Assembly: GCA_947476925.1 (NCBI GenBank)
Contig: CANJSF010000021.1
Coordinates: 1-58,210, forward strand
Direction: 5' to 3'
DNA: 58,210 nt
From: Rhodospirillaceae bacterium
Lineage (GTDB): Bacteria; Pseudomonadota; Alphaproteobacteria; Rhodospirillales; Rhodospirillaceae
Shown here piece after piece: positions 8,472 through 18,786 of this stretch. The position numbers and the translations under genes are program-made. Under the pieces are notes generated by a model, which worked only from the letters and a program-made list of their open reading frames with translations, did no database searches and was not told the origin of the DNA. Position 1 is the first letter of the stretch. Every line of letters begins with the position of its first letter.

Positions 8472-9530
8472 ATGGCCTTGATTTTTAGCGCAAATCCTGT
8501 GCAAATGCCTAACAATTCAGCAGCCTCCAAGGCCATGCTTAAACCAATTCACATCGGTCCGCTGACCATCGACCAACCAGTGTTGCTCGCGCCCATGTCG
8601 GGTGTGACCGATTTGCCATTCCGTACCCAGGTCCGCAAATTCGGGTGCGGGTTGGTCTATTCAGAAATGATTGCCAGCGGCCAGATGGTCCGTGCGCATA
8701 CCGAGACCCTTCGCATGAGTTCCAATTGCGCCGACGAGGGTGAGATGGCCGTGCAGTTGGCCGGCTGTGACCCGGCCGTGATGGCCGAGGCGGCCAAAAT
8801 GAACGAAGCGCGGGGCGCGGCGCTCATCGACATCAACATGGGCTGCCCAGCAAAGAAGGTTGTGGGCGGCATGGCGGGTTCGGCGCTGATGCGCGACGAA
8901 GACAATGCCCTGCGAATAATTGAAGCCGTTGTTCGCGCCGTCGCAATACCCGTCACGTTGAAAATGCGAATGGGCTGGGACCACGACAACCTCAACGCGC
9001 CCAGCATTGCGCGCAAGGCCGAGGCGGCCGGGATTCAGCTGATCACGGTGCACGGCCGCACGCGCCAGCAGTTGTATACCGGGCAGGCCGATTGGGCGTT
9101 CATTGCCAACGTCAAACAATCTGTGCGCATTCCCGTTATTGCAAACGGTGATGTGGTCAGCGTCGATGACGCAGCGACAATTTTGCGCGTGTCGGGCGCT
9201 GACGGCGTAATGATTGGGCGAGGGGCGTTTGGTCGGCCCTGGTTTCCAGGCCAAGTGCAGGAGTTTTTGGCGACGGGGCGGCGGTTGGACGATCCATCGG
9301 CGGCTGAGAAAAGCGAGATCGTGCAAGCGCACTATGATGCGTTGCTGTCGCACTATGGCGAGTACAAAGGCATGCGCATCGCGCGCAAACATTTGGCCTG
9401 GTACGTCGCGGGCACACGCAATGCCAACGCGTTTCGTGTGCAGGTGAATACTGAAGAAAACCCCACGCGCGTGAAGCAATTCATCGCTGATATTTTTGCC
9501 GAGCCTGCTGAGATGAAAGCGGCTGCATGA
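8472..9530 (+). CDS. dusB: tRNA-dihydrouridine synthase (DusB/NifR3 type)
   Basis: The 352-residue flavoenzyme reduces uridine to dihydrouridine in tRNA. Key segments are VLLAPMSGVTDLPFR at the start of the TIM barrel, the INMGCPAKKVVGGMAGSALM loop holding the catalytic cysteine, TLKMRMGWD, TVHGRTRQQLYTG and IANGDVVSVDDA, plus the GADGVMIGRGAFGRPW phosphate-binding site. It was originally named nifR3 because it lies upstream of ntrBC, as here. An internal ATG at 8535 (MLKPIHIG) starts closer to the conserved domain and is an equally possible start. The last four bases overlap ntrB. Confidence 0.94.
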   Translation: MALIFSANPVQMPNNSAASKAMLKPIHIGPLTIDQPVLLAPMSGVTDLPFRTQVRKFGCGLVYSEMIASGQMVRAHTETLRMSSNCADEGEMAVQLAGCDPAVMAEAAKMNEARGAALIDINMGCPAKKVVGGMAGSALMRDEDNALRIIEAVVRAVAIPVTLKMRMGWDHDNLNAPSIARKAEAAGIQLITVHGRTRQQLYTGQADWAFIANVKQSVRIPVIANGDVVSVDDAATILRVSGADGVMIGRGAFGRPWFPGQVQEFLATGRRLDDPSAAEKSEIVQAHYDALLSHYGEYKGMRIARKHLAWYVAGTRNANAFRVQVNTEENPTRVKQFIADIFAEPAEMKAAA

Positions 9531-10648
9531 TGGACGACTTTGTCGACCGCGCCACTTTAAGCTCCGCGTCGGCCAATCCCGAAGCCATTTTGGCTGCCGT
9601 TGCCGCGGCAACCATTGCGGTTGATGAAGCGCTGACTATTCGGTTTGTGAATGCCGCCGCCGAACAGCTTTTTCAAACCAGCGCGCCGGCCATTATGGGT
9701 GAAGCGCTCAGCAACTTTTTGCCGCCCAGCGGCGCTGTGATGTCGCTGGTCGACCAAGCCAAACGCGAAGGCGGGCCGGTGTCGGCGTACGGCGTGATGT
9801 TAGATACGCCGCGCACGGGCGTGCGGACTTTGTCAGTTCATGTCGCGCCGATGTCAGATACCAACGGCTGGTTGGTCCTGTCGCTCCAAGAGCAAACCCG
9901 AGCGCTGAAAATCGGCCAACAGTTGGAGCATCGCAAAGCTGCGCGGTCGATGACGGCGATGGCGTCGTTACTGGCCCATGAAGTGAAGAACCCGTTGTCG
10001 GGTATTCGTGGTGCGGCGCAATTGCTGGAACAAAACGCCCCCGAGGATGAAAAGCACCTCACACAACTCATTCGCGATGAGTGCGATCGGATCGTTGCGC
10101 TCGTCGATCGTATGGATGTGTTCTCGGACGAGCGGCCGTTGGCGCGCAGCCCGGTGAATATTCATATTGTGCTCGAGCGCGTACGCCGCATTGCCGAAAA
10201 TGGCTTTGCTAAAAATCTCAAAATCATCGAGCGCTACGATCCTTCGTTGCCGCCGGTCGACGGCAACAACGATCAACTCGTGCAGGCGTTTTTGAACTTG
10301 GTGAAAAATGCGGCGGAAGCGGCGCCCCGCACGTCGGGCGAGATTGTGATCACGACCAGCTATAAGCAAGGCGTTCGCGTTTCGTTGCCGGGCACGACCG
10401 GGCGAGTGCAGTTGCCACTGGTGGTGACGATTCAAGACAATGGGCCTGGCATCCCCGATGATATCCGCCCGCATTTGTTTGACCCGTTTATTACCACCAA
10501 AACACATGGCAGCGGTTTGGGCCTGGCACTGGTCGCTAAAATTGTTGCCGACCACGGCGGGATTATTGAATTCGAGAGCGAACCCAAACGCACGCTGTTC
10601 CGCGTGATGTTGCCGATCATCACCACCGGCGAGGTGGCGTATGGCTGA
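9527..10648 (+). CDS. ntrB: Nitrogen regulation sensor kinase NtrB
   Basis: The 373-residue soluble histidine kinase has a PAS domain (about residues 18-115), a HisKA domain with phospho-acceptor His151 in [19 protein letters not shown], and an ATPase domain with the N box [16 protein letters not shown]1 box [11 protein letters not shown] and G2 box [13 protein letters not shown]. It has no membrane segment, as expected. NtrB phosphorylates or dephosphorylates NtrC according to the PII protein and thus the glutamine/2-oxoglutarate balance. The start overlaps dusB and the stop overlaps ntrC by eight bases. Confidence 0.96.
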   Translation: MMDDFVDRATLSSASANPEAILAAVAAATIAVDEALTIRFVNAAAEQLFQTSAPAIMGEALSNFLPPSGAVMSLVDQAKREGGPVSAYGVMLDTPRTGVRTLSVHVAPMSDTNGWLVLSLQEQTRALKIGQQLEHRKAARSMTAMASLLAHEVKNPLSGIRGAAQLLEQNAPEDEKHLTQLIRDECDRIVALVDRMDVFSDERPLARSPVNIHIVLERVRRIAENGFAKNLKIIERYDPSLPPVDGNNDQLVQAFLNLVKNAAEAAPRTSGEIVITTSYKQGVRVSLPGTTGRVQLPLVVTIQDNGPGIPDDIRPHLFDPFITTKTHGSGLGLALVAKIVADHGGIIEFESEPKRTLFRVMLPIITTGEVAYG

Positions 10649-12080
10649 CGCCACTGTTCTGATTGCCGATGACGATCACGGCGTGCGCACAGTGCTGTCG
10701 CATGCACTCGGTCGCGCAGGTTTTGACGTGAGGACGACAGGCAATGCCGCGACGTTGTGGCAATGGGTGTCGGACGGCGATGGCGATGTGGTCGTGACGG
10801 ATGTGATCATGCCCGATGAAAACGGGCTTGATCTGGTGCCGCGGATTAAAAAAATTCGCCCCGAGTTGCGGGTGATTGTGATGAGCGCTCAGAATACGTT
10901 ACTGACCGCCGTCAAGGCCGCCGAACGTGGGGCCTTTGAATACTTGCCCAAACCCTTCGATCTCAGCGAAGTGGTGAATGTCGTCAAACGCGCGTTAGCC
11001 CAACGCGGCGACCGCGCACCGCAACCGTCAAATGATACGAACGAAGAGCGCCTGCCCATCATTGGCCGTTCACCAGCGATGCAAGATATCTACCGTACCG
11101 TTGCGCGGTTGATGACCACAGATCTCACGGTGATGATCAACGGCGAATCTGGGACGGGCAAAGAGTTGGTGGCGCGCGCCCTGCACGATTTTGGCCGCCG
11201 TCGCGCAGGGCCCTTTGTCGCCGTTAACATGGCTGCGATCCCGCGGGAATTGATCGAGAGCGAGCTGTTTGGCCATGAGAAGGGGTCGTTCACGGGCGCG
11301 ACCATGCGCGTGACGGGTCGTTTCGAACAAGCCGAAGGCGGAACATTGTTCCTGGATGAAATCGGTGACATGCCGCTGGAAGCACAAACGCGTTTGCTCC
11401 GTGTGCTTCAGGATGGTCGATTTACAACCGTCGGCGGCCGCACTGCGATTAAATCGAACGTGCGAATTATCGCGGCCACGCATCGTGACCTTCAAAGTTT
11501 GATCAAGACCGGTGTCTTCCGTGAGGATCTATTCTATCGCTTGAACGTGGTACCCATTCGAATTCCGCCACTGAGACAAAGAGTCGAGGACATCCCCGAG
11601 TTGATCGCGCATTTTTTGTCGGGGGCCGCTGCCGAAGGCTTACCGGTCAAGACGATTGATGCTGCTGCACTCGAACGCATGAAAGCCTACCGCTGGCCCG
11701 GCAACGTCCGCGAGCTTGAAAATCTGGTGAAGCGATTGGTCGCACTTTACAGCGAACCCATCATCGGGGCGTCGATTATCGAAATGGAATTGGCGGGCCA
11801 AGCGCCCGTCAGCGACGACGGCGCCCGTCCAGCAACACTCGGCGCTAGTATCGAACGGCATTTGCGCGACTATTTTGACAGTCACGCAGGAGAAATGCCG
11901 CCGCAAGGTTTGTACGAACGCATCCTTCGCGAGATGGAGCGCCCGCTGATTACGCTGACCATGCAGGCCGCACGGGGCAATCAGGTGAAGGCGGCTGAAG
12001 TATTGGGTGTGAACCGCAACACGCTGCGCAAGAAAATTCGCGAACTCGATATTGACGTGGTGCGAGGGCCGGCATCATGA
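10641..12080 (+). CDS. ntrC: Nitrogen regulation response regulator NtrC
   Basis: The 479-residue sigma-54 activator has a receiver domain (Asp54 in [12 protein letters not shown]), an AAA+ domain (Walker A GESGTGKE at 168-175, Walker [13 protein letters not shown]) and a Fis-type DNA-binding C-terminus ([17 protein letters not shown]). The loop that contacts sigma-54 reads GSFTGA (215-220), the common serine variant of GAFTGA, so activation of sigma-54 promoters is expected. Partner kinase is NtrB directly upstream. The end overlaps the ntrY start by four bases. Confidence 0.96.
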   Translation: MADATVLIADDDHGVRTVLSHALGRAGFDVRTTGNAATLWQWVSDGDGDVVVTDVIMPDENGLDLVPRIKKIRPELRVIVMSAQNTLLTAVKAAERGAFEYLPKPFDLSEVVNVVKRALAQRGDRAPQPSNDTNEERLPIIGRSPAMQDIYRTVARLMTTDLTVMINGESGTGKELVARALHDFGRRRAGPFVAVNMAAIPRELIESELFGHEKGSFTGATMRVTGRFEQAEGGTLFLDEIGDMPLEAQTRLLRVLQDGRFTTVGGRTAIKSNVRIIAATHRDLQSLIKTGVFREDLFYRLNVVPIRIPPLRQRVEDIPELIAHFLSGAAAEGLPVKTIDAAALERMKAYRWPGNVRELENLVKRLVALYSEPIIGASIIEMELAGQAPVSDDGARPATLGASIERHLRDYFDSHAGEMPPQGLYERILREMERPLITLTMQAARGNQVKAAEVLGVNRNTLRKKIRELDIDVVRGPAS

Positions 12081-14371
12081 GCGCTGAATCCGTGATGAAC
12101 AACGAACCTCAACGGCCGTGGTTTATGCGCAGGCTGACCATGCGCTTTGCCATTTGGGCGCGCCAAGTGCGCCTTATTGACCAAATGTCGGTGCTGGTGG
12201 CTATCGCGGCGTTGGTTTCTGGTGTGGCCACATATGCGGCGCTAACAGGCTGGGGATTTGACGGACCCAATTCGACGATTGTTATCGTGCTGCTCAATAT
12301 CGACGTCTTCCTTCTTCTGGTTTTGACGATTCTGATTGGGCGGCGCCTGCTGCGCATATGGGTGGCGCGCAAGTCGGGCGCTGCAGGCTCGCGACTATAC
12401 GTGCGTTTGGCACTGTTGTTTGGCGTCATGGCCGTTGTGCCCGCCGTCTTAATGGCGATGTTCTCAGCCCTGTTTTTTACATTAGGTGTGCAGTCGTGGT
12501 TTGGCGACCGCGTGTCGACAGCCATCAACGAGGCTTCTGCGGTCGCCAAGGCATACTTGTCTGAACATCAGCAAGTCATTCGCGGCGAGGCGCTGACGGT
12601 CGCAAATGACATCAATCGCCAATGGCCGCAACTGAGCCTGAGCCCGGCGGTCTTGAATAACTATCTTTCAACGCAAGCGGCGTTCCGTGGATTGACCGAA
12701 GCGGTCATTTTTACATCCGATTGGAAAGTCATTGCCAAAACCGGCTACACATTTGCATTGCAGTCGGGAGAGCAAATTCCATTCGAAGCCATTGCCCAAG
12801 CAAATTTGGGTGGCGTGGCCGTTGTCACCGGCGAAAGCGCCGACCGTGTGCGAGCCTTGGTCAAACTCGATGCTTATCCGGCCGCGTACTTATATGTGGG
12901 CCGATTCATCGACGCGCGCGTGTTGGGCCACGTCAGCCGTTCGACTGCAGCGTCGGACGAATACGCCAATTTAGAGCTTCGCCGGGCCGATATCGAAGTC
13001 AGCTTTACGTTGTTATTCAGTGTTGTGGCGCTGTTGCTCGCCGTCGTGGCCATTTGGTTCGGCCTCACATTGGCTTCGCGCATGGCCCGCCCGATTGCCG
13101 ACTTAATTGACGCGTCCGAGCGCGTTGGTCAGGGTGATCTGACGGCGCGTGTTAAAGAGATCGCTGCCAATGACGAGGTGGCCACTTTGGGCCGCGCATT
13201 TAACCGCATGACGCGTCGGCTTGGCGAGCAACAAACCGATTTGCGCACGGCCAACGCGCAACTGGATGAGCGTCGGCGGTTTACCGAAACGGTCTTGGGC
13301 GGGGTCAGTTCGGGCGTGATCGGGCTTGATCCGCTGGGCTGTGTGACATTGCCCAACAAATCATCGGCTGTCCTGTTGGGTGCTGATTTGGCGGCAACAA
13401 TTTCGCGCCCCATTGGCGACTTGGTCCCGGAGTTCGTCACGTTCCTTGATGACATCCGCCAGTCCAAACAAAAGTCTGTGCAACGGGAAGTACAAATCAC
13501 CAAAGGTGGTCGCACACAGACATTTTTGGTGCGTCTGTCGGCGGAACAGGACGGCGAGAAAGTCTTGGGCTACGTCTTCACGTTCGACGACATCACAGAA
13601 TTGCAATCGGCCCAACGCAAAGCGGCCTGGGCTGATGTGGCGCGACGCATTGCGCACGAAATTAAAAACCCTCTCACGCCCATTCAATTGTCGGCCGAAC
13701 GACTTCGGCGGAAGTACCTTGATCGCTTAAACGATGAGGACGGGGCGCTCTTTGCCCAATGCACCGATACGATTATTCGCCACGTTGGCGATATCGGACA
13801 CATGGTTGATGAGTTCTCAGCCTTTGCCCGCATGCCCAGCCCGGTGATGGCGGTGACGGACTTGCGCAAAATTGTACTCGATGCCGTGTCATTGCAACGC
13901 AATGCCTATCCTAAAATTGGCATCACTTTTGCCATGGCAGCCGAGCCCATTTCAGCGGCGTGTGACCATCGCCTCATCGGTCAGGCGTTGACTAACGTCT
14001 TGAAAAACGCTGTCGAGGCGATTGAAAGCCGCGCTGCTCAAAGCGCCGAGCCCTTCGCGGGCTTGATTAAGGTTGAACTGTCTCGGGCCGACGGCATGTG
14101 TCTTATTCGTGTCTACGATAATGGCATCGGATTGCCGCAATCCGAACGCCATCGGCTCACCGAACCCTATGTCACCACGCGCGTCAAAGGCACCGGGCTT
14201 GGACTGGCGATTGTGAAAAAGATTATCGAAGACCATGGCGGCACCGTCTCGCTGGATGATTCGATCGACGGCGGCGCGGTCGTGACCATGTCTGTGACAG
14301 AGAAAACATCTCCTGATCGCGCACGGCGGGCCGATGATTCTCGGCCAGCTATGCGCGCGAGCGGAGCGTAA
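12077..14371 (+). CDS. ntrY: Membrane sensor histidine kinase NtrY
   Basis: This 764-residue kinase has several N-terminal membrane segments (about residues 35-60, 70-90, 105-140), a periplasmic or sensing region, another membrane helix (about 310-335), a HAMP linker ([20 protein letters not shown]), a PAS region and the kinase core. The phospho-acceptor is His527 in [20 protein letters not shown]. ATPase boxes include [11 protein letters not shown] and [13 protein letters not shown]. NtrY pairs with NtrX and has been tied to nitrogen, redox and envelope responses in Alphaproteobacteria. The order ntrBC-ntrYX is the standard one. Confidence 0.95.
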   Translation: MSAESVMNNEPQRPWFMRRLTMRFAIWARQVRLIDQMSVLVAIAALVSGVATYAALTGWGFDGPNSTIVIVLLNIDVFLLLVLTILIGRRLLRIWVARKSGAAGSRLYVRLALLFGVMAVVPAVLMAMFSALFFTLGVQSWFGDRVSTAINEASAVAKAYLSEHQQVIRGEALTVANDINRQWPQLSLSPAVLNNYLSTQAAFRGLTEAVIFTSDWKVIAKTGYTFALQSGEQIPFEAIAQANLGGVAVVTGESADRVRALVKLDAYPAAYLYVGRFIDARVLGHVSRSTAASDEYANLELRRADIEVSFTLLFSVVALLLAVVAIWFGLTLASRMARPIADLIDASERVGQGDLTARVKEIAANDEVATLGRAFNRMTRRLGEQQTDLRTANAQLDERRRFTETVLGGVSSGVIGLDPLGCVTLPNKSSAVLLGADLAATISRPIGDLVPEFVTFLDDIRQSKQKSVQREVQITKGGRTQTFLVRLSAEQDGEKVLGYVFTFDDITELQSAQRKAAWADVARRIAHEIKNPLTPIQLSAERLRRKYLDRLNDEDGALFAQCTDTIIRHVGDIGHMVDEFSAFARMPSPVMAVTDLRKIVLDAVSLQRNAYPKIGITFAMAAEPISAACDHRLIGQALTNVLKNAVEAIESRAAQSAEPFAGLIKVELSRADGMCLIRVYDNGIGLPQSERHRLTEPYVTTRVKGTGLGLAIVKKIIEDHGGTVSLDDSIDGGAVVTMSVTEKTSPDRARRADDSRPAMRASGA

Positions 14372-14401
14372 CTTGAATGCCACGAAGGAATAGGGTTTGC
14401 G

Positions 14402-15853
14402 ATGGCCCATGACATTTTAATTGTTGATGACGAGACCGACATCCGGCTCCTGATTTCAGGAATCTTGCAGGATGAAGGCTACACAACGCGCGAGGCTGGG
14501 GGTGGTGATCAAGCGCTTGCGCTGCTGAAAGCCAAAGCGCCCACAGCCGTGATTTTGGATATCTGGCTTGAAGGCAGCAAGCTCGACGGCTTGCAGGTGC
14601 TCAGCGCGATCAAAACCATGCGTCCCTCCGTGCCGGTGATTATGATCAGCGGACACGGCACGATTGAAACGGCAGTAAAGGCCATCAAGCAGGGGGCCTA
14701 TGACTTTATTGAAAAGCCATTTCAAGCAGACCGACTGTTGTTGATTTTGGAGCGCGCGATCGAAGCCGCGCGCTTGAAGCGAGAAAACTTAGAACTGAAA
14801 AGCCGCGCCGGCGAGCCCGAGAAACTGATTGGCAATTGCACGCCTGTGGCAAACTTGCGCCGTGTGATTGAACGTGTTGGGCCCACCGGCTCACGGGTGC
14901 TGATTGCCGGGCCCGCGGGCTCGGGCAAGGAAGTTGTCGCCCGGCAAATTCATTTGAATTCGCCGCGTGTGAACGGCCCGTTTGTCGTCGTCAATTGCGC
15001 CTCGCTGCATCCCGACCGCTTGCAGGAATTGTTGTTCGGAACGCCAGGCGCCAAAGATCAGCGGGCGTTAGGCTTGCTGGAACTGGCCGATGGCGGAACA
15101 CTGCTGCTGGATGAAGTGGCCGATATGCCGCTGGATACCCAAGGTCGCATCATTCGCGTGTTGCAAGACCAAAACCTCGACCGGTCGAACGGCATGGGGC
15201 AGGTGGATCTCGATGTTCGATTTGTGGCCACTACAAATCGCGATTTGAAAGAAGAGATTCGCAACGGCGCATTCCGCGAAGAATTATATTACCGCCTGAG
15301 TGTTGTTCCAGTTCAGGTGCCCTCGTTGGCCGATCGGCGCGAGGACATACCTGAACTTGCGCGATACTTGATCGAACGCGGCGCCATGACGGCAGGGTTG
15401 CCCAAGCGTGCGTTGGCAGAAGACGCAATTGCGGCCCTACAAACCTACCAATGGCCGGGCAATGTTCGCCAATTACGCAACGTCATTGATTGGTTGTTGA
15501 TCATGGCCCCAGGCTCGGCCAGCGAACCCATCCGCGCCGACATGCTGCCGCCCGATATCGGCAGCGATGCACCGCAAATGTTGAAATTGCAACGCTCGGA
15601 CGAGATCATGACTCTGCCGCTGCGCGATGCGCGCGAAATGTTTGAGCGCGAATACTTGGTGGCACAGGTGATTCGTTACGGCGGAAATATTTCGCGCACC
15701 GCCGAGTTTGTTGGCATGGAACGCTCGGCCTTGCATCGCAAGCTCAAGTCGCTCGGTATTGGCGGTGACGTCCGCACGCGCGGTGACGACAACGACGCTC
15801 GCGGCTTAACCAAAGTGCTTCCGTTGGGCCGCTCAAGCTTTCGGTCCGAGTAA
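14402..15853 (+). CDS. ntrX: Response regulator NtrX
   Basis: The 483-residue regulator has a receiver domain (phospho-acceptor Asp53 in AVILDIWLEGSKLDG), an AAA+ domain (Walker A GPAGSGKE at 170-177, Walker B GGTLLLDEVADM) and a Fis-type helix-turn-helix (ISRTAEFVGMERSALHRKLK). At the place where NtrC has the sigma-54 contact loop this protein reads LLFGTPGAKDQRALGLLELA, so the GAFTGA motif is missing. This is known for alphaproteobacterial NtrX and suggests that it acts without remodelling sigma-54. A GAAGGAATAGGG site precedes the ATG. It is the cognate partner of NtrY. Confidence 0.95.
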   Translation: MAHDILIVDDETDIRLLISGILQDEGYTTREAGGGDQALALLKAKAPTAVILDIWLEGSKLDGLQVLSAIKTMRPSVPVIMISGHGTIETAVKAIKQGAYDFIEKPFQADRLLLILERAIEAARLKRENLELKSRAGEPEKLIGNCTPVANLRRVIERVGPTGSRVLIAGPAGSGKEVVARQIHLNSPRVNGPFVVVNCASLHPDRLQELLFGTPGAKDQRALGLLELADGGTLLLDEVADMPLDTQGRIIRVLQDQNLDRSNGMGQVDLDVRFVATTNRDLKEEIRNGAFREELYYRLSVVPVQVPSLADRREDIPELARYLIERGAMTAGLPKRALAEDAIAALQTYQWPGNVRQLRNVIDWLLIMAPGSASEPIRADMLPPDIGSDAPQMLKLQRSDEIMTLPLRDAREMFEREYLVAQVIRYGGNISRTAEFVGMERSALHRKLKSLGIGGDVRTRGDDNDARGLTKVLPLGRSSFRSE

Positions 15854-15873
15854 CAGCCAGATCGGTTTGCGTC

Positions 15874-17250
15874 ATGAAAATCGTCATCTGCGGCGCAGGC
15901 GAGGTGGGCTCCAGCATCGCCAAGTATTTGTCGGAAGAAGGCGGCAATCTCACGATTGTTGACCAAGATGCCGAGCTGGTTCGCGAAGTCTCGCAAAACC
16001 TCGACGTGACGGGCGTGATTGGCCACGCCTCGCACCCCGACGTATTGGAACGTGCGGGCATTGCCGACGCAGACATGATCATCGCCGTTACCTATTCCGA
16101 CGAAGTGAACATGGTGGCATGCGAAATTGCGCACTCGATGTTCAAGGTTCCCACCAAAATTGCGCGTATTCGCAGCCAGGTGTATTTGCGCCCAGAATGG
16201 GCTGACCTCTATACCAACAAAGCCATTCCCATTGATGTGATCATCTCGCCCGAAGTGGAAGTGGCACGCGCGGTGAAGCGCCGTATCGAAACTCCGGGCG
16301 CGACCGACGTTATTCCACTCGCCGACGACAAAGTTCGCCTTGTGGGTGTGCGTTGCAACGCTGACACGCCGATTACGGCGACACCGTTACGCCAACTGAC
16401 TAGTCTTTTCCCGGATTTAAAAATTGTTGTCGTCGGTATCAAACGCAATGACCGCGTGATTATTCCGCGTGGCGATGACGAAATGTTCGATGGGGATGAT
16501 GTCTATTTTGTTGTGGCCTCTGACCAATGCCAACGCGCACTGGCGGCTTTTGGCCACGAAGAGGCCGCCACACGCCGCGCGGTTATTCTGGGTGGCGGTA
16601 ACATCGGCTTGTTTGTGGCTCAGCAACTCGAAGCCGATCACCCTGAGATCAAACTTAAAATTATCGAACTTGATCGCGAACGTGCCGAGTATTTGGCGCA
16701 AACACTGCATCGCACGATCGTCATCCATGGCGACGTGATGAGCCCCGAAATCTTGGCCGAGGCCGGCGTCGCGGGCGCCGGCACGGTCATTGCGGTCACC
16801 CAAAACGACGAGACAAATATCTTGGCGTCTCTGCTGGCCAAGAAAAAAGGCGCCTTGCGCACGGTCTCGCTCGTCAACAAGTCGGGTTACAATACGCTCG
16901 TGAGTAGCTTAGGGATTGATGTGATCGTCAATCCCCGCTCGATAACGGTGTCGCGGATTTTGCAGCACGTGCGACGTGGCCGTATCCATAGTGTCTACAC
17001 CATTCAAGATGACTTCGGTGAATTGATCGAGGCCGAAGCAATGCAAACCTCTGGGCTTGTCGGAAAGCCATTGCGTGAACTCAACTTGCCCACAGGAACG
17101 CGCATTGGCGTGCTGATCCGCAAAGGGCAGGTCATTGTCCCGCGCGGCGATACAATGGTTGAAGGCGGCGACCGAATTATGATGTTTGCGGCAAAAGATG
17201 CCGTGAAGCAGGTTGAAAAACTGTTCTCTGTTCGATTGGAATTCTTTTAG
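15874..17250 (+). CDS. trkA: Trk potassium uptake regulatory subunit TrkA
   Basis: The 458-residue protein has two NAD-binding (RCK N) domains: CGAGEVGSSIAKYLSEEGG at the N-terminus and ILGGGNIGLFVAQQLE near residue 235. Each is followed by a TrkA-C domain; the second includes GKPLRELNLPTGTRIGVLIR. TrkA is the cytoplasmic NAD(H)-binding gate of the Trk potassium channel. A trkH channel gene is not in the window. TrkA following ntrX with a short 20-base gap is a widely kept alphaproteobacterial order. Confidence 0.96.
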   Translation: MKIVICGAGEVGSSIAKYLSEEGGNLTIVDQDAELVREVSQNLDVTGVIGHASHPDVLERAGIADADMIIAVTYSDEVNMVACEIAHSMFKVPTKIARIRSQVYLRPEWADLYTNKAIPIDVIISPEVEVARAVKRRIETPGATDVIPLADDKVRLVGVRCNADTPITATPLRQLTSLFPDLKIVVVGIKRNDRVIIPRGDDEMFDGDDVYFVVASDQCQRALAAFGHEEAATRRAVILGGGNIGLFVAQQLEADHPEIKLKIIELDRERAEYLAQTLHRTIVIHGDVMSPEILAEAGVAGAGTVIAVTQNDETNILASLLAKKKGALRTVSLVNKSGYNTLVSSLGIDVIVNPRSITVSRILQHVRRGRIHSVYTIQDDFGELIEAEAMQTSGLVGKPLRELNLPTGTRIGVLIRKGQVIVPRGDTMVEGGDRIMMFAAKDAVKQVEKLFSVRLEFF

Positions 17251-17252
17251 AC

Positions 17253-18131
17253 ATGTCTCACATTGCTTACGCCAATGGCAGATACCTGCCGCACCACCAG
17301 GCCAGCGTCCATATCGAAGATCGCGGATACCAATTCGCCGACGCCGTTTATGAAGTGACATGCATTTGGAACGGCCTGCCCGTTGATCATGCCGGGCACC
17401 TGAAGCGGTTGCGTCGCTCGCTCACGGAACTGCGCATTGCAATGCCGTGCAGTGAAGCGGCCATCACCGTTATTCAACGCGAACTTGTGCGCCTGAACCG
17501 GCTGTCGCGGGGAACGCTATACTTACAAGTCGGGCGCGGCGTGGCATCGCGCAATCAGCCTTTTCCATTAAAACCTGTGAAGCCAAGTTTAGTGATGGTC
17601 GCGAAGCATGGCACCGGCCCAAGTGAATCAACAGCACAAACAGGCGTAAAGGTAACAGTCCAGCCCGATATCCGCTGGGGCCGTGTCGATATTAAATCGG
17701 TGGGGTTGTTGCCGAACGTCTTGGCAAAGCAAGCGGCCGCTGAAGCCAAAGCCTTCGAGGCGCTTCTGGTCAAATCCGATGGCACGGTCACCGAGGCCGG
17801 GGCTGCCAATGCCTGGCTTGTGACCAAAGATAAAACGTTAGTCACCCATCCGCTCAGCAATCATATCCTGGGCGGAATCACGCGCGAGACGGTGATGCGA
17901 CTTGCGCGAGCGGCCGGGTATCAAGTTCAAGAGCGCGTGTTCAAACTTGATGAGGTGCTCGCTGCCAAAGAAGTGTTCCTGACGGGAACCACTACTTTTG
18001 TTCTGCCCGTTGTGCAGGTGGATGAGCGCATCATTGCCAACGGCTCACCGGGCAGCGTGTCCCTGGATTTGCGCCAACGGTATTTAGAATACGTCAACGC
18101 CCTTGATGAAACGGCCTGGTCACCCACATGA
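17253..18131 (+). CDS. D-amino-acid aminotransferase-like PLP enzyme (class IV)
   Basis: The 292-residue protein belongs to fold-type IV PLP aminotransferases. It begins with a short strand then IEDRGYQFADAVYEV, the D-alanine transaminase N-terminus. The PLP lysine is in WGRVDIKSVGLLPNVLAKQ, followed by VTEAGAANAWLV and NHILGGITRETVM. These features fit D-amino-acid transaminase (supplying D-Ala or D-Glu for peptidoglycan) better than branched-chain aminotransferase, but substrate cannot be settled from sequence. It starts two bases after trkA ends and overlaps the next gene by four bases. Confidence 0.88.
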   Translation: MSHIAYANGRYLPHHQASVHIEDRGYQFADAVYEVTCIWNGLPVDHAGHLKRLRRSLTELRIAMPCSEAAITVIQRELVRLNRLSRGTLYLQVGRGVASRNQPFPLKPVKPSLVMVAKHGTGPSESTAQTGVKVTVQPDIRWGRVDIKSVGLLPNVLAKQAAAEAKAFEALLVKSDGTVTEAGAANAWLVTKDKTLVTHPLSNHILGGITRETVMRLARAAGYQVQERVFKLDEVLAAKEVFLTGTTTFVLPVVQVDERIIANGSPGSVSLDLRQRYLEYVNALDETAWSPT

Positions 18132-18781
18132 CACCGCTGGTCAAGCCGCGCGCCATTTTGCTCGACTGGGACAACACGCTGGTCGACACTTGGCCATGCA
18201 TCGGCAAGGCGACCAACATCACTTTGCAGGCCATGGGTCAAACGCCGTGGAGTGAGGCCGAGATTCGCGAGCGCGTCGCCGGATCACTGCGTGACACATT
18301 CCCAAAAATTTATGGCGAACGCTGGGAAGAAGCGCGCGCAATTTACTACAAAGCGTTTGAAAGTGTTCACTTGGACATGCTCACGGTTCTGCAAGGTGCA
18401 GAGCATTTTTTGAAAGCGGTGCGCCAACGCAATGTTTACTTGGGTGTCGTGAGTAACAAGACTGGCAAGTACCTGCGTGCCGAGGCTGACCACTTAGGCT
18501 GGACGCCGTGGTTTGGTCGCATGGTTGGCGCACAAGACGCGAGCCGCGACAAGCCATCCCTCGAACCGGTGCATCTTGCCATGGAAGGCTCGGGCATCAA
18601 TCTTGGAACCGACGTGTGGTTTGTGGGGGATGCCGCCATTGATGTGGAGTGCGGTTCCGCGGCAGGGTGTACAACAGTTTTGGTGCAGGCCGGCGCCTAT
18701 GACAGCACACATCAACCGCATCGGCATGTGCCTGATTGCCACGCATTGCTCGCGACGTTTGAACAAAGTTGGGTAGGGTAG
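18128..18781 (+). CDS. HAD family phosphatase (phosphoglycolate phosphatase-like)
   Basis: The 217-residue hydrolase has the four HAD motifs: DWDNTLVDTWP (nucleophile Asp near residue 14; DxDNT variant), VVSNKTGKYLR, a conserved Lys in RDKPSLEPVH, and WFVGDAAIDVECGSAAG. The cap domain sits between motifs I and II (type C1). The overall pattern matches Gph/PGP-type phosphatases, but HAD substrates are poorly predicted by sequence. It starts within the end of the transaminase gene (ATGA), implying coupled expression. Confidence 0.88.
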   Translation: MTPLVKPRAILLDWDNTLVDTWPCIGKATNITLQAMGQTPWSEAEIRERVAGSLRDTFPKIYGERWEEARAIYYKAFESVHLDMLTVLQGAEHFLKAVRQRNVYLGVVSNKTGKYLRAEADHLGWTPWFGRMVGAQDASRDKPSLEPVHLAMEGSGINLGTDVWFVGDAAIDVECGSAAGCTTVLVQAGAYDSTHQPHRHVPDCHALLATFEQSWVG

Positions 18782-18786
18782 GCACT

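Noticed and set aside
8661-9611. 316-codon open frame antisense to dusB
   Set aside because: It lies opposite a complete, well-recognised gene, is rich in His/Arg/Ala typical of antisense frames in GC-rich DNA and shows no domain.
9968-10654. 228-codon open frame antisense to ntrB
   Set aside because: Fully opposite the kinase domain of NtrB, with no family features; a shadow frame.
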